From NCBI GenBank assembly GCA_034439735.1, contig JAWXAX010000018.1, forward strand, positions 1 to 48,170: a stretch of 48,170 nt of DNA, read 5' to 3'. The notes under the pieces were generated by a model, which saw only the letters and a list, made by a program, of their open reading frames with translations, was not told where the DNA came from and made no database searches. Positions within the stretch are counted from its first letter, which is position 1. Each line of letters starts with the position of its first letter. Made by a program: the position numbers and the translations under genes. Positions 18,043-25,717 of this stretch are shown one piece after another. Source of the DNA: Rhodothermales bacterium. GTDB lineage: Bacteria; Bacteroidota; Rhodothermia; Rhodothermales; JAHQVL01.

Positions 18043-18145
18043 GGGAAAAAACGGATGAGGGTTAATTGGAAAGGTCCGCAAAGTAGGGATTTCCAGCCTC
18101 ATCGCCCCGCGACGGGCTTGATTAGCGAGTAGCGATTCGTGATTA

Positions 18146-18297
18146 ATGCGAATCAGGAGTTGAACTATGTCAAACCCCCCATTCTTCGTCTTCCCCAATC
18201 GAGTTGGGAGCCTGCCCCCGGCTTTGACCGGGGGACGACGACCCTGGAGCGTGGGGCGGAAGCCAGTATGCGCCGTGTTTCAACTCCTGATTCGCAT
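18146..18297. repeat. MITE/REP-like element: 19-bp inverted repeats around a palindrome
   Basis: A perfect 19-bp inverted pair (18146-18164 / 18279-18297, core CGAATCAGGAGTTGAA) encloses about 115 bp. The flanks show weaker continued symmetry (AGCGATTCGTGATTA against the complement of GATTCGCGAATAGCGAT). Inside lies the second copy of the REP-like palindrome (18213-18239: CCCCCGGCTTTGACCGGGGG), the first being at 8136-8169. No transposase frame fits within it, so it would be non-autonomous. Confidence 0.6.
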
Positions 18298-18403
18298 GAT
18301 TCGCGAATAGCGATGAGGTGTTTTAACGGCGCAGGGCGTTCTTGCACGACGGTTCGCGAGGCGCGGCATGACATGAACCCCGGACTCGCACAAAACAAAA
18401 AGA

Positions 18404-18569
18404 GGGAACGCGCCCGACCCACATCGGCGCGTTCCCTCAAGGGGGGATTCAGGGGGGTATTCCCGGGGAGAAGACCTCGCCCGACCCACTAAGGCGAGGC
18501 CCCCTCCCTGATGGGAAAAGGGCTCCAAGCATAAGGAGAAGGGACCGCACCCGACCCACTAAGGTACGG
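18404..18569 (-). ncRNA. Candidate small RNA: three hairpins with a conserved 11-nt loop
   Basis: Three stem-loops at 18404-18436, 18475-18499 and 18545-18569 have different stem sequences but nearly the same loop. On the plus strand the loop is CGACCCACATC in the first and CGACCCACTAA in the other two. The stems are an 11-bp perfect stem with core AACGCGCC, then CCTCGCC/GGCGAGG, then CCGCACC/GGTACGG with one mismatch, so they covary. On the minus strand the last hairpin met (18436-18404) is followed by TCTTTTTGTTTTG, giving an intrinsic-terminator end. This favours minus-strand transcription of an RNA of about 200 nt that displays repeated GUGGGUCG loops. No promoter was identified. Confidence 0.5.
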
Positions 18570-18700
18570 CCCCCTCTCCCGACCAGGGATAAACTCCATC
18601 CCCAGTTCCTGGAATACAGCCGATACATCAGCTGAAGAGTCGATGGGTAGATGCGCCGAATCCGGCTGTAGCGCGAATAGCCGGCGATGTACCCGAGCGT

Positions 18701-18731
18701 AAAAACAAGGCGGCCCGAGAGCCTTTTTTTT
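18701..18731. terminator. Short intrinsic terminator after the OmpA-domain gene
   Basis: AAGGC (18707-18711) pairs with GCCTT (18721-18725) around a 9-nt loop, with a T8 run on the plus strand and GTTTTT on the minus strand. It lies 240 nt beyond the stop of the minus-strand OmpA-domain gene and probably ends that operon. Confidence 0.55.
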
Positions 18732-18974
18732 GTCTGTTAGCGCTGATTACGAAGTCCATGCCAATTGGCCCGGGCCGTAAGGCATGCGCAGTATAGCGCC
18801 GGCCAATTCGCACTGACAAGGGGGAAAAAACCCAATCAAGGCCCATTATCCGCTTTTTATTCCCGCCTGGTATTCATACCTGCTCCATACTTCACTCCAT
18901 GCTGCGCACACGCTGTATGATAATGCCACACAAGATGCTACGGTCCTCCAGTAATGCCGCAACTGCGGTTCGGC

Positions 18975-20720
18975 TCAGCCGGCATCGATCACGCTAAACG
19001 TCACGCTCCGATCCAGAAACGGCTCCCCAGGCCGACCAACCGTCACCCCGGCGCCCGATTCGACGCGTAGCACCTCAGCCGGAACCCCGCGGCTGATAAG
19101 CGCGTCGCGCACTATCGCGGCGCGAGCGTCGCGCAGCCGGCGGTTGACGGCCGGGTCGCCCTCGCGACTGGCATGGCCGGTTACGACCGCCGTGCGCGCT
19201 GTGCCGGCGAGCCGGCTTCCCTCCGTCAGCTCGATGATCAAGCCGGCGACATCCATGAGGGCGGCCTCCTGCCCCTCACGCATGGCGGCGCTCCCGCTCT
19301 GGAAAAACAGGATCGACTGTCCGATGCGCTCGATGAGCTCCTCGATGGGTACACCGCTGATCGGCCGCAGGGACGTATCGATGTATCCGCCTACGCCGGG
19401 TGCGGCCAGCGCGCGCTCCCGAGCGCGCCGCATCCAGTCGGCCGACGCCGTACCTGTAGCTACGAGCGTATCGCCGGAGAAATGAAGCTCGACGGTTGGT
19501 GGGACCTCCCAATGGGCCTCGATGCGCCGGAGCAGTACGGTCGTTTCGAGGGCGAGGTACGGCTGCCACAGGAAGGTGATGCGGTCGGCATCAGGTCCCT
19601 CTGCCGGTGGGACTAGGGCGAAGGGATCGCGTAAACCTCGCACATACCAATCACCGTCGCCACGCCCGGCGTCTACTACGATGATCCCCGGTTCGCCCCG
19701 CAGACGGTCCACGTACCCCTGAAACCGCTGGTACTCCATGGCGACCATCGCCAGCCAGATGGCGCTGCCCAGGAAAAACACGCCGAGGCCGAGCCAGACC
19801 CAGCGTCCGCTCGAGGCTACAGGCCGCGTCTCCATGTGCAGGCCGGCGTTCAGCAGGGGCCGCAGGTGCTCAAAGGCGGCCATGTCCCCGGAAAAGTCCT
19901 GGAACTCCTGGCCATGCTGCAGATGGATGACCTCGATCAGGTCCCGCAGCCGTTCGCTCAGTTCGCGTGTCAGGACGCCCCGCACGACGGCCGCGAGGAC
20001 GGCCCGGGGGCCGGGCTCGATGAGCAACGTGAGGTCACCGATCTCCACCCGGTTCAGATTCTGCTCCCGCGTCGCCCCGAAGGACTCGCGCATGAAATCC
20101 TGCACGGCGCTCATCATCCCCGAAATCACATCCGGATCCAGTTCGGCTGCACGCTCGGAGGTGACGTGTTGGATGGGTAGCCCGCTGCTTCGCTCGATCA
20201 GAAAGAGGTGCTCTACCCGATAGGCGAGCGTGTGGCTGATGACGACTTCGGAGAACGGCCGGCCCGTGCGCGCCGCTTCCAGCCGCCACTGCAGGCTTCG
20301 CACCGAGAGGCTATGCTCCAGCGTGCGATTGATCGTCTCCACCATTCCCCGCAGCGCCTCCGCGATGCTGCGCCGGATAGCGGGGCCGATGATCGGGAAA
20401 AGGGCGTCGACGAACGGTTTGGGGTTTCGGCGGATCGAGTAATGAATCGTTTTTTCGATCGTCGGCCCGAGCGCATTAGCGAGCAGGCGGGAATCCTCGC
20501 CGTGGAGCGCGATGGCCTCGGGCAACGTCCGGCTCATGGCGGGGATTTGCCCCTCCTCTTCCATGGCCGCTACCCGATCGACGCGGCGCTCGAGGCGGTC
20601 GACCTGTTCGGCTTCTTCGCCAATCAGAAGCCGGCGCAACTCCTGCATCTCGGCCGCGTGGGCCGGCGCGTCGTCGCTCGCGCGTCGCCCGGGGGGCGAC
20701 GGCGGTGAGGGCTCGTTCAT
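18975..20720 (-). CDS. Inner-membrane-anchored OmpA-domain protein with large cytoplasmic N-domain
   Basis: The protein has 581 residues with no signal peptide. A Pro-rich start leads to a helical stretch (27-60) containing LRRLLIGEEAEQ. A predicted cytoplasmic helical domain covers about 60-300, and one transmembrane helix 306-328 (WVWLGLGVFFLGSAIWLAMV). The periplasmic part has a BON-like alpha/beta segment (about 340-455) and a C-terminal OmpA-like domain (about 470-577). In that domain the peptidoglycan-binding motif reads TGHASREGDPAVN...DARA, so the usual GHTD aspartate is Ser518 while Arg533 is kept. The topology is MotB-like: cytoplasmic domain, single span, wall-facing OmpA fold. It follows the coiled-coil gene by 24 bp, near a divergent Ras-like GTPase. 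I infer a trans-envelope adaptor for that GTPase. Confidence 0.85.
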   Translation of the reverse strand: MNEPSPPSPPGRRASDDAPAHAAEMQELRRLLIGEEAEQVDRLERRVDRVAAMEEEGQIPAMSRTLPEAIALHGEDSRLLANALGPTIEKTIHYSIRRNPKPFVDALFPIIGPAIRRSIAEALRGMVETINRTLEHSLSVRSLQWRLEAARTGRPFSEVVISHTLAYRVEHLFLIERSSGLPIQHVTSERAAELDPDVISGMMSAVQDFMRESFGATREQNLNRVEIGDLTLLIEPGPRAVLAAVVRGVLTRELSERLRDLIEVIHLQHGQEFQDFSGDMAAFEHLRPLLNAGLHMETRPVASSGRWVWLGLGVFFLGSAIWLAMVAMEYQRFQGYVDRLRGEPGIIVVDAGRGDGDWYVRGLRDPFALVPPAEGPDADRITFLWQPYLALETTVLLRRIEAHWEVPPTVELHFSGDTLVATGTASADWMRRARERALAAPGVGGYIDTSLRPISGVPIEELIERIGQSILFFQSGSAAMREGQEAALMDVAGLIIELTEGSRLAGTARTAVVTGHASREGDPAVNRRLRDARAAIVRDALISRGVPAEVLRVESGAGVTVGRPGEPFLDRSVTFSVIDAG

Positions 20721-20744
20721 AGGATCGATGGGATAAGACCCGAA

Positions 20745-21317
20745 TCAGGCGCCGGCGCCGTTTAATTGGTCGGCCAGCTGGTTCATGAACGTGGCGAGTT
20801 GCCGGCGGTCGATTTTATCCGAATCGAGGCGCGTGTGGGAGGTCTGCAACTGCAGGGATAGGGCTTCGACCTGGGTGTGTAAAGCGGCCGTCAACGCATC
20901 CGCGCGGGCGGCGAGCGTGGTGCGGTAGTCCTGCTCCAAGGCCTGGAGGCGCTCGGTAAACGCCTTTTCGGCCGCATCCATGCGTTCGCCGAGGCTGGCG
21001 ATATCCGCCTGGCGGTCGGCATCGTGGCCGGCGTTTGTCTGGCGATCGTTCGCGAGATGCTCCTCTATACGCGCCATCATGGCGTTCAGCACCTGATCTA
21101 CGGAACCGAACCGGTCTGCCATTTCTTCGCGGAGCGCGCCGACCTGGCCGGCGAAAGACGCCTCCATCTGCCGCAGCCGCGCCTCGTAGGCACGGATCTG
21201 CTCGCCAAAAAGGATGCTGCGGACTTTATCGAGTTCGCCCCCCATCCCATCCTCGGAAACCCGGAGTGCGACGGCGGGGAGCTGTTCCTGTTCGCCTGCT
21301 TTCGATTTTATTGCCAT
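20745..21317 (-). CDS. Soluble coiled-coil protein of the GTPase island
   Basis: The protein has 190 residues, with no membrane span, rich in Ala, Gln, Glu and Arg. It is predicted to be almost entirely helical with heptad character from about residue 40 to 180. Residues 29-49 contain LDKVRSILFGEQIRAYEARL, which resembles the start of the OmpA-domain protein encoded 24 bp downstream (LRRLLIGEEAEQ, then RLERR). That shared L-x-GE helix is the best clue that both bind the same partner. The gene is first in a minus-strand pair and divergent from the Ras-like GTPase. I do not recognise a named family; a scaffold role is inference. Confidence 0.78.
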   Translation of the reverse strand: MAIKSKAGEQEQLPAVALRVSEDGMGGELDKVRSILFGEQIRAYEARLRQMEASFAGQVGALREEMADRFGSVDQVLNAMMARIEEHLANDRQTNAGHDADRQADIASLGERMDAAEKAFTERLQALEQDYRTTLAARADALTAALHTQVEALSLQLQTSHTRLDSDKIDRRQLATFMNQLADQLNGAGA

Positions 21318-21764
21318 GGAAATAGGTGACGGGTGGATAGGTGATCAGTAGATAGTTCTGAGGCGATGCCTGAAAGGAGGCGGAATGAGTCGATGTGGAT
21401 CGATGCCGGCAAATAATAACGCATCGTCACGGATGCGTGCCAGTATTTTGGACGCCGCGATGCGAATTCGCACCTCTAATACTTCGGACCGTTTACCAAG
21501 GACAGTGCTACAACGAACGAATCAGGCCTTCCTCGAATCGAGGAGGGGCCTGATCCACAGGAATGGCTCGGAATAGCAAAAACTGTCCACAGTATTAACC
21601 TCGTCCAACCGATCCTCCTCCAATTGACTTCATTCGTTACGCCGGAGCCGCTCTGCGTGGTGGATTTCTGGAACGAATTGTTCCTGTTTGTGTCGCAGAA
21701 TGCTACACCTCACCTGGGGGCCCTTGCCTTCAGGGCCCCATCCACCCGAATTCACACAGGTCCT
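21318..21764. other. Divergent regulatory region of the GTPase island
   Basis: The region between the coiled-coil gene and the GTPase start is about 445 bp. It holds a strong hairpin (21521-21554: ATCAGGCC/GGCCTGAT with an inner CCTC/GAGG). The upstream part of the open GTPase frame (21624-21764) shows no family similarity. On the plus strand TATTTTG near 21451 is one base short of the TAnnTTTG element; no confident promoter was found. Confidence 0.5.
21521..21554. promoter_or_regulatory. Palindromic hairpin in the divergent region
   Basis: ATCAGGCC (21521-21528) is complementary to GGCCTGAT (21547-21554), and CCTC/GAGG pair inside, giving a hairpin or dyad operator. There is no T tract, so it is not a terminator. 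It lies about 210 bp from both flanking starts. Confidence 0.4.
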
Positions 21765-22298
21765 GTGAATCCAGCAGAACCGCCGGCCGCTGAACCGAGC
21801 CGGAAGATCAAACGCAAAGTGTGCATGCTCGGCACGTTCGCCGTCGGAAAAACGAGCCTCATCCGCCGCTACGTCCGAGGCGTGTTCGACGAGAAGTACT
21901 TGACGACGATGGGCGCGAAGGTCGACAAAAAAAACGTACGGGTAGCGGATGTTGGGGTCGATCTTTTGTTGTGGGATTTGAACGGAGAAGACCGATTCCA
22001 GGCGCTTTCGATGGAATACGCGCGTGGCGCCGCCGGCTACCTGCTGGTGATCGACCGGACGCGTCCGGCCACCCTCGAGGCGGCCCACGCGTTGCAGCAA
22101 AAGGTCCTGCATGCCGTGGGTCCCCTGCCGTTTATCGTCCTGGTCAACAAGTCCGACCTGCCCGGTCACTGGGATCGGCAGCCGGGCGACCTCGACGCGC
22201 TGCGTGCCGGCGGGTGGGTGTTCGTCGAAACCAGCGCAAGAACGGGCACAGGTGTTGACGAAGCTTTTATGAGTCTCGCGAGCCGGCTGATCGATTGA
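21765..22298 (+). CDS. Ras-like small GTPase (Rup-type prokaryotic family)
   Basis: From GTG 21765 the protein is 177 residues, the size of one G domain. The frame is open back to TTG 21624, but that part has no family character. The motifs are complete: P-loop GTFAVGKT (23-30), switch I near YLTTMG, G3 WDLNGED (70-76), G4 NKSD (128-131), G5 ETSAR (155-159). At the position of Ras Gln61 there is Glu75, which should affect hydrolysis. The G3 motif is not the MglA type, and no Roc/COR or other domain is attached. Prokaryotic Ras-like proteins of this class (called Rup in the literature) have no settled function. The neighbours (wall-anchored OmpA-domain protein, coiled coil, kinase, sigma-54 activator) suggest an envelope signalling switch. 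Confidence 0.88.
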   Translation: MNPAEPPAAEPSRKIKRKVCMLGTFAVGKTSLIRRYVRGVFDEKYLTTMGAKVDKKNVRVADVGVDLLLWDLNGEDRFQALSMEYARGAAGYLLVIDRTRPATLEAAHALQQKVLHAVGPLPFIVLVNKSDLPGHWDRQPGDLDALRAGGWVFVETSARTGTGVDEAFMSLASRLID

Positions 22299-22349
22299 CG
22301 TCGCTCCCGCCGCTTCTCACCTTACGAACGCCTGTAGCGAACTCATGGT

Positions 22350-23480
22350 ATGAGCGCCGTCCTCTCCCGCCTGCTCTCCGACCTCTCGATCGCCGTCCTG
22401 GAATCCACCGGTGGCCGCTCCTTTGCACTGGTAAGCGACATCCCGGCGTGGCTGGACGCCCTGTGGCCCACGGCACGGAGCCACGGCGAGGCCCTGGAGC
22501 CCGGTGAGACGTTCCTGTTTCTGGACGACTTCATCGATCGGGCGATCGCGCACTGGGAAGCGGGGCGCGAGGAGCCGCTTGTTTCGGGTTTGTGGACTGA
22601 GACCCGCGCGGATGGCGCCGAAATCCTGCTCGAAGCGACGGCGCGCTGTATCGAAGGCCGGCCTCTCCTCCTGATCCACATCCCCCCTGAACAGCAGACA
22701 CGCGGCATCTTCCAGCAGGCCCGCGAGCAACGGCTCGCCTACGAACACCTGCTCGACGAGATCAACAAACGGGAGATCCTGCTCCATTGTATCGTGCACG
22801 ACCTCTCGAACCCGCTCGCCGGTATCCGCGGCAGCCTGAAGTTGATGGAGCAGGAGTCGATGGTCTCGCCGGACGGCGACGAGCTGCTCCGGATCAGCCT
22901 CAGCCAGACCGAAAAAATGCAGCGATCGATCCGTGGCATCCTCGAAGCTTTCTCCGTGGATGCTCGCCCGCTGATGCCTTCCATCGTGGCGGCGGACGTC
23001 GCGCCGGACATTCTACTCTGCGCGCACCAGGTCGCGGCGTCGATGGCCGCAACGGCCGCGCTGCGGGGTGTGGCGATTCAGGTGGAGGCCGCGACCTCTG
23101 CTGGAGACACCTGGCGGGTGGCCGGCGAGGCCGAGCGACTCGAACGGGTGTTTTTTAACCTGGTTGCCAACGCGCTGCGCTACGCCACCGAAGGAGAAAC
23201 CATCACGCTGCGTCTGATCGCGGAGGATGCGTATATTCACGCGTCCGTCGAGGACCAGGGGCCGGGCGTGTCGGATGCGATGGCCAGCGCCCTGTTCACC
23301 CGCTTCGCCCGCGGCGACGACCGCCCCGGACAGGCCGGGCTCGGGCTGTACTTTTGCCGGATCACGGTCGAACAATGGGGCGGCCAGATCGGCTACCGGC
23401 CGGCCGCCGGCGGAGGCGCCTGCTTCTGGTTCCGCGTGCCGAGGCCGGCACAGGGTTTAACGTTAAACGTTAAACGGTAG
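22350..23480 (+). CDS. Soluble sensor histidine kinase of the GTPase island
   Basis: The protein has 376 residues and no transmembrane segment. Residues 1-115 form a PAS-like input domain (no cofactor motif recognised). A linker helix precedes the dimerisation helix with phospho-acceptor His150 in IVHDLSNPLAGI. The ATPase domain shows the N box (NLVANALRYA), G1 (DQGPGV) and G2 (GLGLYFCR). It lies 51 bp after the GTPase and 20 bp before its probable partner regulator, in one operon. The final residues (LTLNVKR) and the stop come from a small palindromic repeat (23455-23475), so the C-terminus is repeat-derived. The signal is unknown; a cytoplasmic cue passed by the GTPase is a reasonable hypothesis. 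Confidence 0.9.
   Translation: MSAVLSRLLSDLSIAVLESTGGRSFALVSDIPAWLDALWPTARSHGEALEPGETFLFLDDFIDRAIAHWEAGREEPLVSGLWTETRADGAEILLEATARCIEGRPLLLIHIPPEQQTRGIFQQAREQRLAYEHLLDEINKREILLHCIVHDLSNPLAGIRGSLKLMEQESMVSPDGDELLRISLSQTEKMQRSIRGILEAFSVDARPLMPSIVAADVAPDILLCAHQVAASMAATAALRGVAIQVEAATSAGDTWRVAGEAERLERVFFNLVANALRYATEGETITLRLIAEDAYIHASVEDQGPGVSDAMASALFTRFARGDDRPGQAGLGLYFCRITVEQWGGQIGYRPAAGGGACFWFRVPRPAQGLTLNVKR
23455..23475. repeat. GTTTAACGTTAAAC palindrome plus GTTAAAC copy
   Basis: A perfect 14-bp palindrome (23455-23468) is followed directly by a further GTTAAAC (23469-23475). It overlaps the last codons of the histidine kinase gene, three bases before the stop. Similar TTTAA-rich motifs occur in other intergenic spots (29531, 34150, 41265). 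Confidence 0.7.
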
Positions 23481-23500
23481 GATTTCCAACCTTATCACGT

Positions 23501-24946
23501 ATGGCGCTTCGCATCTTTATCGTCGAGGACGATCCCGACTACGCCTCCCTGCTCCGTTTCCAGCTGAAGAAGCTCGACACGCTCATCGAGGTATTCGAAA
23601 CCGGCGAGGCGGCCCTAGCCGCACTGGATCCCGCGCCCGACCTGATCTATCTGGATCTCGTGATGCCTGGCCAGGGCGGCCTGGAGACCTTGCGTCAGAT
23701 CCACGCCATGCATCGGCAGCTGCCGATCGTCGTTGTTTCGTCCCAGACCTCCCTCGGCGTGGCCCTCGAAGCGCTTCGGCTCGGGGCGTACGACTACGTC
23801 ACGAAGGGCGTGGACGACACGGTCAAGATCGAAACCATCGCCCGGCAGATCGCCGACAAAACCGCTTTATCGGCGGAGGTCGAGGCCCTGCGCGATCTAT
23901 TACCCACGCCGCAGGGCATTCCTGGCCTCATCGGCGAAAGCGCGGCGATGGGGCGGGTGCTGCGCATCCTGCGCAAGACGCTCAAGGGCAACCTTGCGGT
24001 GGCGATCGTGGGCGAAAGTGGAACGGGCAAGGAGCTGGCGGCCCAGGCCATCCATTACAACTCGCCCCGCCGGCGCGAGCCTTTTGTCATCGTCAACTGC
24101 GCCGCCATCCCGAACGAACTCATGGAAAGCGAGTTCTTCGGCCATGAAAAAGGGTCGTTTACCGGCGCCTATACGCGTAAGATGGGCAAATTCGAGCAGG
24201 CGAACCGGGGCACGATCTTCCTGGACGAAATCGGCGAACTCAACCTGAGCCTGCAGGCCAAGCTTCTCCGGGTATTGCAGAACCAGGAAGTGCAGCGGGT
24301 CGGCGGCAACGAAACGATTCGGGTGGATGTGCGCGTGATCTGTGCGACAAACCGGGATATCGTCGAGATGACGCAGCACGGGGCGTTCCGCGAGGATCTC
24401 TACTATCGTCTGTTCCAGTTCCCCGTCCACCTGCCCCCGCTACGCGAGCGCGACCAGGATGCCTTGCTGCTGGCGGAGCACTTCCGGAAGGCGTTTCTCA
24501 CGGCGCACAAAGACGTGGAGCCCCGTGAATTCTCCTCCGCGACCCGCCGGGTCATCCTGGCGAACGACTGGCCCGGCAACGTGCGCCAGCTCAAAAATGC
24601 GGTCGAACGCGCGTTGCTGGTGTCGGATACGCCGGCGATCGAGCCGCTGGACCTCATGCTCGAAGCGCTCCCCCCGCCCCGCCGCCCGATGGCCGCGAAG
24701 GCCCTCGCGCCGTCTTCAGCGCCGATTCCAACACGCGCCGGCTCGCCGTCGGAACGGCTCTACGAAGCCCGAAACGCCGATGCGATCCTTCCCCTGGAAG
24801 ATCTCAAGCGGCTCGCGATCGAACACGCCTACAAGGTGTGTAAAGGCAACATCGACCAGACCTCGATCCGTCTGGGCGTCACCCGGTCCACCATCTACCG
24901 GCTGATGGAGAAATACAAGATGGAAGGCCACGAGATCGTTCCGTAA
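23501..24946 (+). CDS. NtrC-family sigma-54-dependent response regulator
   Basis: The protein has 481 residues. The receiver domain covers 1-120, with the acidic pair VEDDPD, phospho-acceptor Asp52 (YLDLVMPG) and Lys102. The AAA+ domain runs from about 143 to 380 with Walker A GESGTGKE (171-178) and Walker B FLDEIG (240-245). The sigma-54 contact loop is GSFTGA, a usual variant of GAFTGA. A linker leads to a Fis-type helix-turn-helix (about 440-478, [19 protein letters not shown]). It is the natural partner of the histidine kinase 20 bp upstream. Target promoters would carry GG-N10-GC sigma-54 elements; I found none confidently in the window. Confidence 0.95.
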   Translation: MALRIFIVEDDPDYASLLRFQLKKLDTLIEVFETGEAALAALDPAPDLIYLDLVMPGQGGLETLRQIHAMHRQLPIVVVSSQTSLGVALEALRLGAYDYVTKGVDDTVKIETIARQIADKTALSAEVEALRDLLPTPQGIPGLIGESAAMGRVLRILRKTLKGNLAVAIVGESGTGKELAAQAIHYNSPRRREPFVIVNCAAIPNELMESEFFGHEKGSFTGAYTRKMGKFEQANRGTIFLDEIGELNLSLQAKLLRVLQNQEVQRVGGNETIRVDVRVICATNRDIVEMTQHGAFREDLYYRLFQFPVHLPPLRERDQDALLLAEHFRKAFLTAHKDVEPREFSSATRRVILANDWPGNVRQLKNAVERALLVSDTPAIEPLDLMLEALPPPRRPMAAKALAPSSAPIPTRAGSPSERLYEARNADAILPLEDLKRLAIEHAYKVCKGNIDQTSIRLGVTRSTIYRLMEKYKMEGHEIVP

Positions 24947-24977
24947 CGCGAACCAGGGGCTCGGGGCGAATCCGGGC

Positions 24978-25217
24978 TCAGGAACGACGGGTGTCGGACG
25001 TGAGATGCCAGGCCGCCTCGTCGGACTCCGAACCGGGTTCAGATTCGAGCTTCGGCGCAGGGTACGGGGCGTGTAGCCAGTCGACAGGCAGGGATGAAGA
25101 TAGGCTTTGAATGCGCGCGGCGTCCGCGAACGCCCCTCGGGTAAACCAGCCGATCAGGAAGCCCAGAAAGGCCGACACGAGTAAAAAAAGGAGCAGTTGC
25201 GCCGTGAGGTAGATCAT
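24978..25217 (-). CDS. Small single-span membrane protein at the end of the GTPase island
   Basis: From ATG 25217 the protein has 79 residues: MIYLTAQLLLFLLVSAFLGF, then LIGWFTRG, forming one hydrophobic helix, then a polar, acidic tail (ESEPGSESDEAAWHL). An in-frame start ten codons upstream (25247) is less likely because the hydrophobic helix would no longer be N-terminal. The gene is convergent with the sigma-54 activator (31-bp gap). I do not recognise a function. The GFLIGW-type transmembrane helix is typical of short bacterial inner-membrane proteins, and its location suggests membership of the island. Confidence 0.6.
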   Translation of the reverse strand: MIYLTAQLLLFLLVSAFLGFLIGWFTRGAFADAARIQSLSSSLPVDWLHAPYPAPKLESEPGSESDEAAWHLTSDTRRS

Positions 25218-25716
25218 GATGTCTCGCGCGTTTTGCCGACCCGGCATGGTGCAGATTCGAGTATATCATCCTACTCACAAGGCATATGCCACTTGGACCC
25301 GGGTGCTGGATTCCAGCCGGCAACGCCGCTCGGTGTCGCATTGTGCAAAACGAACGTGCCGCAATCGGACAGCACTTCGCTATCCGATTGCGACACGCCG
25401 AGATGCGGAATGTATCGACGGCTCTATACAATCAACGCTAGAGCAGGCCAAAGCCGGAAGAGACATTTCGCAGATCAAGGCACGCGACAAGTCGCGAATG
25501 AGGCGTACCCAGGTACGCCGCAATGAGCGGCGAGGAGCGCAACGCCGAGATGCGGAATGTATCGACGGCTCTATACAATCAACGCTAGAGCAGGCCAAAG
25601 CCGGAAGAGACATTTCGCAGATCAAGGCGCGCGACAAGTCGCGAATGAGGCGTACCCAGGTACGCCGCAATGAGCGGCGAGGAGCGCAACACCGAGATGC
25701 GGAATGTATCGACGGC
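25218..25716. other. Intergenic region occupied by a tandem repeat
   Basis: Apart from the 147-bp tandem repeat (25397-25717) this 500-bp stretch holds an inverted repeat (CGCAATCGGA 25360-25369 with TCCGATTGCG 25383-25392). The frames open across it on both strands are by-products of a repeat length divisible by three. Confidence 0.7.
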
Positions 25717-25717
25717 T
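25397..25717. repeat. 147-bp tandem repeat, two full copies plus a 27-bp partial
   Basis: Copies at 25397-25543 and 25544-25690 are almost identical (I see one difference, A to G, near 25481/25628). A third, partial copy (25691-25717) ends on the stop codon of the DUF3078 gene. Each unit contains internal dyads (GCGTACC CAG GTACGC; GCGCGAC/GTCGCG). The unit resembles dispersed intergenic repeats rather than coding DNA. Confidence 0.95.

Larger units (their letters stand above)
18043..18974. other. Repeat- and hairpin-rich non-coding region
   Basis: About 930 bp lie between galE and the OmpA-domain gene, both on the minus strand. I see no credible gene. The region contains a 19-bp inverted-repeat pair flanking a REP-like palindrome (18146-18297), three hairpins sharing one loop (18404-18569) and an intrinsic terminator (18701-18731). 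G-rich runs (GGGGGG at two points near 18440-18456) lie between hairpins one and two. Confidence 0.7.

Noticed and set aside
21765-22298. MglA-type polarity GTPase
   Set aside because: The G3 motif is WDLNGED rather than the MglA TVPGQ form, and no MglB/roadblock gene is adjacent.
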